From contig JBOHSA010000151.1 of the NCBI GenBank assembly GCA_050732995.1, positions 1 through 6,867 of the forward strand: a stretch of DNA of 6,867 bases. Reading direction: 5' to 3'. This DNA comes from JBOHSA01 sp050732995. GTDB lineage: Bacteria; Gemmatimonadota; Gemmatimonadetes; Gemmatimonadales; GWC2-71-9. Shown here one piece after another: positions 1-4,850 of this stretch (its first letter is position 1; every line of letters starts with the position of its first letter). The notes under the pieces were generated by a model. It was not told the DNA's origin and did not search any database. It saw nothing but the letters and a program-made list of their open reading frames with translations. The position numbers and the translations under genes are program-made.

Positions 1-2634
1 TCCCCCCCCCCCCCCCACTCGACCGGCGCTCTCGGCGGAGCCGGTATCGGGCGCTGGCAGCGGCGCCTCCGGCTCCATCCCGAGCATCGGCTCGGGCCGG
101 GCGTCGGCACGCTCGTCAGGGAGCAGCTCCGTCCCGTACTGCAACACCATCATGCCGCGGTCGCGCCGCGCCACCTCGTAGAGCGGGCCGTTCCCCCGGA
201 ACACGTGGGTCGTCTCCGGATAGCCGTACAGCACCGGGTGATTAGAGCGCCGGGCCTTGGCCCGGACCACCGAGCCGGGATGGAACAATCCCCCCGCGGC
301 GAGCGGTGAGAGCGCGCGCGCGATTCCCGTCTCCGCCACCAGCCGGGTCGCCTCCCGCAGGGTGATCACGACTCCCCCCTCCGCCACGAAGCGCTCGAGC
401 TCGGCCATCCCCCGGAATCCCGGTCCCCCCGTCATGTCGGCCGTGGCGCTGGGCGTGCCATGCGACGGGAAGGCCGGGGTGGCCGTGTAGGGCAACGGCC
501 CCCATTTGGGGTCGTGCTCGTGGATGAGGTCGTCCACGGACGCGCCGCCGGTCGAAGGCACCAGGATCACATCGAAGCGGCGCCGCAGGTTGCCGAGCCG
601 CAGGTCATCCTTGTGGATCGAGGTGTAGGGGATGCCGAGCTGCTCGAAGGTGAACCGCGCCCAGCCCTCGTCCTGCGTGTACGTCCAAGTGTGGTAGATG
701 GCGAGGCGCGGCAGGTCGAGCGGGTGGCGGGCGACGGCCGGGGCGGCCGCGACGGCACGGAGCGACAGGCCGGAGCGTCGGGCCAGCTCCTCGGCGACGG
801 CGCGGTCCACCCCTTCGAAGATCACCGACCCAGCGGGGAAGGAATCGCTGCCGACGGTGAACGTCGATTCTGCCGCCGCCGCGCCGGTCCGGGGGCTGCG
901 GCCGCGGAGCCAATAGAGCACCGGCAGCACCTCCGATTGCCCGCGATACGCCAGGAGATAGGCCGCGCCCTGGCCGCTCACCACGCCGGCGGTTGCCACG
1001 GTATCCGTCACCGCCGCGAGCCCGGGCCAGTGGAACACGCCGGTGTCGTTCACCTCCGCCACGTCGACGCCATACAGCAGGCCGAGCGTCCAGGCGACGT
1101 CGTCGTACGGGGCGTGGGGCGCGCTCTGCGGGAAGTTCTGCTTGGAGAGCAGACTGACGGCGAAGTTGCGGTACGGCTGGTCGAGCCGGATGACGAAATC
1201 GCCGGGGGAGTCGCCTGCGGTGCGCCGGTGCAGCTCGATCCCGTGACGGCGCAGCTGGTTCACGAGGTACGCCGTCCGCCGGGGATCGCGTTGCCGCTCA
1301 GGGGCGGGGATCACATAGGCGTGCGGCCGTTCCCGCCGGCCGCGCGTGATGCTATTACGGCCCTTCTGCCAGAAGTTGCGCAGCAGCTCCTGGCCGTTCG
1401 CCGCGGCGTAGCTCAGGGATGCCAACACCCCCGCCTGCATGTAGTTGACGTTGTCCCGCGCCGACCAGCGCAGCTTGCGCGTCGGCGGCCAGGCCCGGTA
1501 CCACTGACGGCTGGTGACGGAGTCGCCGGCGTAGCGTTGGCCCGTCAAATCGCGCACATAGGTGTTGGCGCCGGCGTTGCCGAACGTCTCGTAGAACCGA
1601 CCGATCCCGTTGTGATTGTTCGCGATCCAGATCAGGTAGCCCGGCCACCAGCCGTCGTAGAACCCCCAGGTCCACACGCCCGGCTGCCCCTGGGCGGCCA
1701 GCGCCGTGGCGTCGTGATTGGCGAGCACCTGCCACTCCCCGACGGTGACCGGATCGATGGTCTCGTTGTACGGCCCCGTCCCTGTCGAGACGTAGAGCAG
1801 CGGCACCGACTCGTGCAGATCGTGCATCACCGTCGGGTGCCAGCGGAAATACTCCCGGAACACCGCCTTGGTCAGCTCCTGAGAGATCTGGATGCCGTCC
1901 CGGTTGTTGTCGTGGAACACGTATTTCCCCCAGTACGGGCTCGAACGCGGGAAGCCGTCGTCCCACTGGGAGCGCTGTTTGGTGTAGCGGTGGTACCAGT
2001 CGACCTGGCGGTCGCGCCCGTCCGGCTCCGACACAGGATTGATGAGCGTGATCACTTGCCGGCGGATCGCTTGAATGGCCGGGTCGTCGCTCACCGCCAG
2101 CCGGTAGGTGAGCTCCATCAGCATCTCGGGTGATCCCATTTCGGGCGAGTGGAGCCCCCCGTTCAGGTAGTAGATCGGCTTCGCCTGAGCCAGGACGCTC
2201 TCGAGCTCGGCGTCGGGAAGCGCCCGTGGGTCGGCCAGGCGCGCCACGGCGGCCCGGTAGGCCTCGAGCCGGGGCATGACCGTTTCGTCCGCCACGACGA
2301 CGAGGATAATCTCGCGGTTCTCCTCGGTCCTCCCGACCGTCTCGACGCGGACGCGCGGTGTGGCGGCCGCCAGGGCCCGGTAATAGCCGAAGATCTCGGC
2401 CGAGCGATGCATGACGCCGGGGGCGCCGATGATCGTGCCGAAGTGCTTGCGGGGAGACGGAATCGTCGGGTGGTCGGGCAGGGAAGCCACGGATGCGGGA
2501 AGAAACCGGGGATCGGATGTGTGCTCGCGGATGAGCCGCGTGGCGGCCGTGTCGGGGGTTTGGGCGCCCAGGAGCTGACCGGGCGCGAGAGCGCGCACCG
2601 TGACGAGCCACAGCAGCGAGGAACGACGAGTCAT
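1..2634 (-). CDS. Exported M14 zinc carboxypeptidase with C-terminal GATase-like domain (3' end missing)
   Basis: The frame is open from the ATG at 2632-2634 to base 1: 878 residues with no stop, so the C-terminus is lost at the window edge. Residues 1 to about 25 look like a secretion signal ending LLGAQ, although Arg14 interrupts the hydrophobic stretch. The M14 domain spans about 75-400. Zinc ligands are H162 and E165 (GLHSPEM) and probably H274 (HDLHES). N244-R245 (DNNRDG) match the substrate-carboxylate-binding Asn-Arg pair. E349 (RFYETFGN) is the likely catalytic Glu and Y326 a candidate for the substrate Tyr; spacings are close to carboxypeptidase A (H to E 75 versus 74). A middle region with YVIPAPERQRD follows. 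Residues about 643-790 (FDVILVPSTGG, then FVAEGGVVIT) resemble a class I glutamine-amidotransferase-like fold. Family role: hydrolysis of C-terminal peptide bonds outside the cytoplasm. An in-frame ATG at 2764-2766 would place 44 extra residues before the signal, so 2634 is preferred; it also has a ribosome-binding site. The gene is divergent from the TetR gene. Exact substrate unknown. Confidence 0.9.
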   Translation of the reverse strand, partial: MTRRSSLLWLVTVRALAPGQLLGAQTPDTAATRLIREHTSDPRFLPASVASLPDHPTIPSPRKHFGTIIGAPGVMHRSAEIFGYYRALAAATPRVRVETVGRTEENREIILVVVADETVMPRLEAYRAAVARLADPRALPDAELESVLAQAKPIYYLNGGLHSPEMGSPEMLMELTYRLAVSDDPAIQAIRRQVITLINPVSEPDGRDRQVDWYHRYTKQRSQWDDGFPRSSPYWGKYVFHDNNRDGIQISQELTKAVFREYFRWHPTVMHDLHESVPLLYVSTGTGPYNETIDPVTVGEWQVLANHDATALAAQGQPGVWTWGFYDGWWPGYLIWIANNHNGIGRFYETFGNAGANTYVRDLTGQRYAGDSVTSRQWYRAWPPTRKLRWSARDNVNYMQAGVLASLSYAAANGQELLRNFWQKGRNSITRGRRERPHAYVIPAPERQRDPRRTAYLVNQLRRHGIELHRRTAGDSPGDFVIRLDQPYRNFAVSLLSKQNFPQSAPHAPYDDVAWTLGLLYGVDVAEVNDTGVFHWPGLAAVTDTVATAGVVSGQGAAYLLAYRGQSEVLPVLYWLRGRSPRTGAAAAESTFTVGSDSFPAGSVIFEGVDRAVAEELARRSGLSLRAVAAAPAVARHPLDLPRLAIYHTWTYTQDEGWARFTFEQLGIPYTSIHKDDLRLGNLRRRFDVILVPSTGGASVDDLIHEHDPKWGPLPYTATPAFPSHGTPSATADMTGGPGFRGMAELERFVAEGGVVITLREATRLVAETGIARALSPLAAGGLFHPGSVVRAKARRSNHPVLYGYPETTHVFRGNGPLYEVARRDRGMMVLQYGTELLPDERADARPEPMLGMEPEAPLPAPDTGSAESAGRVGGGGG
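2..16. repeat. 15-base C homopolymer at the window edge
   Basis: Fifteen consecutive C bases follow a single T at the extreme left. On the minus strand this reads as poly-G and would translate as a glycine run at the visible end of the M14 peptidase, just after SAGRV. Relatives of this peptidase normally have a G-x-GRV-type strand near the C-terminus, so the run may replace real sequence. Poly-G at a fragment end is a familiar artefact of two-colour short-read chemistry. A real homopolymer cannot be excluded. Confidence 0.75.
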
Positions 2635-2640
2635 GGCAAT

Positions 2641-2646
2641 CCTCTC
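2641..2646 (-). promoter_or_regulatory. Ribosome-binding site of the M14 peptidase
   Basis: On the minus strand GAGAGG lies 6 nt (ATTGCC) before the ATG at 2634. This is a good Shine-Dalgarno match and spacing, and it decides the start in favour of 2634 over the upstream in-frame ATG at 2766, which has only GGATGG three bases before it and would bury the secretion signal. Confidence 0.7.
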
Positions 2647-2765
2647 GGGGACTAGAGGGCTCGGGACGAGACGGAGTGCGGGGTGCTGAATTGACGGCGC
2701 GGACTGGGGCGCGGCAAGAGCTCCGTGTTCGGACTGGCGCCCCGTCGTCGAGAGCCCATATTTCA

Positions 2766-2781
2766 TCAACCATCCGGTTGA
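2766..2781. promoter_or_regulatory. 16-bp palindrome between divergent genes, candidate operator
   Basis: TCAACC-ATCC-GGTTGA is a perfect 6+6 inverted repeat around a 4-bp centre. It lies in the 159-bp gap between the divergent M14 peptidase and TetR genes, ending 12 bp before the TetR start codon. TetR-family dimers usually bind short palindromes of this length next to their own gene, so this is a candidate operator (inference). Six-base arms can arise by chance. I see no convincing -35/-10 pair in the gap: a TTGACG at 2691-2696 has no good -10 at normal spacing. Confidence 0.4.
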
Positions 2782-2793
2782 GAGAATTACCTT

Positions 2794-2834
2794 ATGATAC
2801 GTAAGCTGAGTAACAACAGAGCATTACGTATCAT
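2794..2834. promoter_or_regulatory. 11+11-bp inverted repeat over the TetR start codon
   Basis: ATGATACGTAA at 2794-2804 and TTACGTATCAT at 2824-2834 are exact reverse complements separated by 19 bp. Each arm holds the self-complementary core TACGTA, with centres 27 bp apart. The left arm begins with the start codon of the TetR gene, so the repeat covers codons 1-14. The arms introduce ATA and TTA codons, which are rare in such GC-rich DNA, suggesting the bases are kept for something other than the protein. It could be a pair of operator half-regions for autoregulation, or an mRNA hairpin burying the start codon. The function is inferred; the repeat itself is directly visible. Confidence 0.5.
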
Positions 2835-3408
2835 CGCGGCGGCACGGGAGGAGTTCGCCCGGCGGGGGTTCGAGGGCGCACGGATCGAGCGCGTCGCCCA
2901 ACGGGCTGGGGTGAACAAGCAGCTCCTGTTCTACTACTTCCATTCAAAACGCGGTCTGTTTCAGGCCGTGCTCGCCCAGGCGGCGGTCGAGCTGGAGCGG
3001 GCGCTGGAGGGGCTCACCGCCCCCGCTCCCCACCCGTCCGCGGGGCGACATCCCCACCTCGCGCGCATCCGCCTTGCGCTCGGGGCCCAGTTCGATTTTC
3101 TGGCCCAGCATCCCGACCTCGTGACCCTGCTGACGCAGGCTGGGCGGGCCGAGGCCGGCCCCTTCGCCCCCGCGATCAAGCGATTGGTCGTCTTGTTCGC
3201 CGAAGGCCAGGGGCTGGGCCAGGTGCGCGACGATGTCGACCCGCATCTGGCCGCGGCGCAAGCGCTGGTCTTGATGGTGGGATTCCTGCGTCTCGAATCC
3301 CTCATCGCCGCCAGCGCCTTGCCACTCAGCGCCGACGAGCCGGCGCTGCGGGAGCGCTGGCGGGAGGCTGCGGTGGAGCTGGTCGTGAGCGGCGTCCGGG
3401 CCGAGTGA
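2794..3408 (+). CDS. TetR/AcrR-family transcriptional regulator
   Basis: A 204-residue protein of normal length for a one-component TetR repressor. The N-terminal DNA-binding domain covers about residues 9-58: helix 1 (ALRIIAAAREEFARRGF), then ARIERVAQRAGVNKQLLFYYF containing the helix-turn-helix, followed by HSKRGLFQAV. These match the family's A..LF...G...T....IA..AGVS...lY.hF.sKe.L pattern, with F46-Y47-Y48-F49 as the recognition-helix end. Residues about 60-204 form the variable helical ligand and dimer domain; its ligand cannot be read from sequence. The ATG at 2794 is the first possible start, because an in-frame TGA lies at 2779-2781; GAGAGA at 2780-2785 is a modest ribosome-binding site. 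It is divergent from the M14 peptidase and 63 bp ahead of the FAD oxidase on the same strand, so it may regulate both. A large inverted repeat overlaps its first codons. Confidence 0.93.
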   Translation: MIRKLSNNRALRIIAAAREEFARRGFEGARIERVAQRAGVNKQLLFYYFHSKRGLFQAVLAQAAVELERALEGLTAPAPHPSAGRHPHLARIRLALGAQFDFLAQHPDLVTLLTQAGRAEAGPFAPAIKRLVVLFAEGQGLGQVRDDVDPHLAAAQALVLMVGFLRLESLIAASALPLSADEPALRERWREAAVELVVSGVRAE

Positions 3409-3471
3409 GGCGACGCCACCGGCTGGCGAGCCGCCGCCGGATGCGCATCTTTGGGCTCCGGACCGCGCCCC

Positions 3472-4842
3472 ATGACTGTCGATCGCCGGGAATTCCTCAC
3501 ACTCGCCGCCGCGCAGGCGGGCCTGCTCCTGACGGGGGTGGGGGGGGTTGGGGGAGCTGGCTGCGCCACGACGGCGACCGGGGGGGCGGGTGGGGTGGTG
3601 CGCGGCCCGGGTATCGGGCGGCCGCCGCGCGACGTCGTGGTCATCGGGGCTGGCGCCTTCGGCGGGTGGACCGCCTGGTACCTGCATCAGTTGGGCGCGC
3701 GGGTGACCCTGGTGGATGCCTACGGGCCCGGGAACTCGCGCGCCACCTCGGGCGACGAGACCCGCGGGGTGCGCTCGTCGTACGGCGACCGCGAGCTGTG
3801 GATCCGGTGGGCCAACGAGGCGATTGCCCGCTGGAAGGCGTGGGATGAGGAATGGTACGACCGGCTCCGGCTTCGGCTCTACTTCACGACCGGCGACCTG
3901 ATCCTGCGCCCGGAGCCCGAGCCATGGCTCACCGATACGCTCCGCATCTGGGCCCAGCTCCGCGTCCCCCACGAGGTGTTGTCGCTGGACGAAGTGGCGC
4001 GCCGCTACCCGCAGATCAGCCTCGAGGGAATGTCCCTCGCGGCGTTCGAGACGAATGCGGGCGTGGTGCGGGCGCGGCGGGTGTGCGAAACCGTCGCCGA
4101 GATGCTCCGCGCCAAGGGCGGGCAGATCGTGATCGCCCGCGCCGAGCCCGGCGCCCGCTCGGGTGGCCGGCTCCAGGACCTGGTCCTGTCCACGGGCGAG
4201 CGGCTCGGCGGGCAGGCGTTCGTGTTCGCCTGCGGCCCCTGGATGGCCAAGGTCCTGCCGGAGGTGCTCACGGATCGGCTCCGGACGCCGCTGGGCCAAG
4301 TCTTCTACTTCGGGACTCCCGCGAGCGACCAGCGCTTCGTGTATCCGCACCTGCCGAGCTGGAACGTCCCCGGGGTCACCGGGTGGCCGGCGCTCCCGCC
4401 CGACCATCGCGGGTTCCGCGTCCGCACCGGCGGCGGGCGCCGCAGGACCCCGACCCCCGCCGCGACCGACCCGGACGCCTCGGAGCGGTGGGTGCCGCCC
4501 GAGTCCGTCGAGCAGGCCGTGGACTTCGTGTGCCAGCGGTTCCCCGCGCTCGAGCACGCGCCGCTGCTCGAGACGCGCGCCTGCCACTACGAGCTGAGCG
4601 TGAACCGGAACTTCATCGTGGACCGCCACCCGGAGCTGGAGAATGTCTGGATCGCGGGGGCCGGGAACGCGGAGGGGTTCAAGTTCGGGCCGGTGATCGG
4701 GGAGTACGTCGCCCGTCGGGTTCTGGGGAAGGAGACCGACCCCACCCTCGTCGAGCAGTTCAAGCTGCCGCAGGAGATCTTCGAGCCGACGTCGTCCGGC
4801 TTCCGTGAGGAGGAGGAGCAGACGTTCGGGGCCCCGCTGTAA
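3472..4842 (+). CDS. Tat-exported FAD-dependent amine/amino-acid oxidase (DAO family, sarcosine/N-methyltryptophan oxidase-like)
   Basis: A 456-residue flavoenzyme. Residues 1-31 are a twin-arginine signal: DRREFL (R5, R6), a hydrophobic run and GAGC with C31 as a weak lipobox candidate, then a Gly/Thr-rich linker. The FAD-binding Rossmann start is VVVIGAGAFGG (G59, G61, G64) with D82 ending strand 2. SGDETRGVR (93-101) corresponds to the S-x-GDTR motif of monomeric sarcosine oxidase (MSOX), with R98 in the region of its active-site Arg. ACHYELSVNRNFIVD carries C371 at the position where MSOX-type enzymes bind FAD covalently, and EGFKFGP (K404) matches the C-terminal flavin motif. R316 (GFRVR) stands where these enzymes usually have the oxygen-activating Lys. 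Family role: oxidation of secondary amino acids or amines to imines, reducing O2 or another acceptor. The ATG at 3472 is chosen because it puts the Tat motif at the N-terminus; a TTG at 3451 would add 7 residues, and neither has a strong ribosome-binding site. Probably an operon with the TetR gene. Substrate unknown. Confidence 0.88.
   Translation: MTVDRREFLTLAAAQAGLLLTGVGGVGGAGCATTATGGAGGVVRGPGIGRPPRDVVVIGAGAFGGWTAWYLHQLGARVTLVDAYGPGNSRATSGDETRGVRSSYGDRELWIRWANEAIARWKAWDEEWYDRLRLRLYFTTGDLILRPEPEPWLTDTLRIWAQLRVPHEVLSLDEVARRYPQISLEGMSLAAFETNAGVVRARRVCETVAEMLRAKGGQIVIARAEPGARSGGRLQDLVLSTGERLGGQAFVFACGPWMAKVLPEVLTDRLRTPLGQVFYFGTPASDQRFVYPHLPSWNVPGVTGWPALPPDHRGFRVRTGGGRRRTPTPAATDPDASERWVPPESVEQAVDFVCQRFPALEHAPLLETRACHYELSVNRNFIVDRHPELENVWIAGAGNAEGFKFGPVIGEYVARRVLGKETDPTLVEQFKLPQEIFEPTSSGFREEEEQTFGAPL
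3534..3595 (+). other. G-run cluster, potential G-quadruplex in the signal/linker region
   Basis: The coding strand has G runs at 3534-3538 (5), 3540-3547 (8), 3550-3554 (5), 3580-3586 (7), 3588-3590 (3) and 3592-3595 (4). It encodes the Gly-rich end of the Tat signal and the linker before the FAD domain. Spacing within each cluster permits a G-quadruplex in DNA or mRNA near the 5' end of the oxidase gene. Relaxed selection on a Gly-rich linker in a GC-rich genome could also produce it. These homopolymers are also places where base-count errors are likely, though the frame remains intact. Confidence 0.45.
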
Positions 4843-4850
4843 GGCCGTGG

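Noticed and set aside
460..2133. Long open frame on the plus strand (557 codons) opposite the M14 peptidase
   Set aside because: Its product is low-complexity Arg/Val/Gly-rich with no motif, and the opposite strand carries intact M14 catalytic residues. In GC-rich DNA, antisense frames stay open by codon bias.
1355..2773. Open frame of 472 codons on the minus strand in another frame
   Set aside because: It overlaps the real peptidase frame, is Arg/Gly/Pro-rich and contains no recognisable domain.
2793..2798. TATGAT as a -10 box for the TetR gene
   Set aside because: It overlaps the start codon and the nearest TTGAGA (2778-2783) is only 9 bp away; a transcript from here would lose the DNA-binding domain start.
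3409..3471. GC-rich gap between TetR and oxidase as a possible terminator or promoter
   Set aside because: Only a 4-bp stem (GGCT...AGCC) and no T-run or promoter boxes; more consistent with an operon spacer.
4023..4039. Perfect 7-bp hairpin (CGAGGGA-ATG-TCCCTCG) in the oxidase gene
   Set aside because: Lies mid-gene and encodes a normal LEGMSLA segment; no T-run and no reason to act as a terminator. Probably chance.
2944..4629. 561-codon minus-strand frame across the TetR and oxidase genes
   Set aside because: It lies antisense to two genes with clear domains; its His/Arg/Gly-rich product is typical of a GC shadow.
3852..4808. 318-codon plus-strand frame inside the oxidase
   Set aside because: Alternate-frame shadow of the DAO-family gene; Arg/Ala/Pro-rich with no domain.
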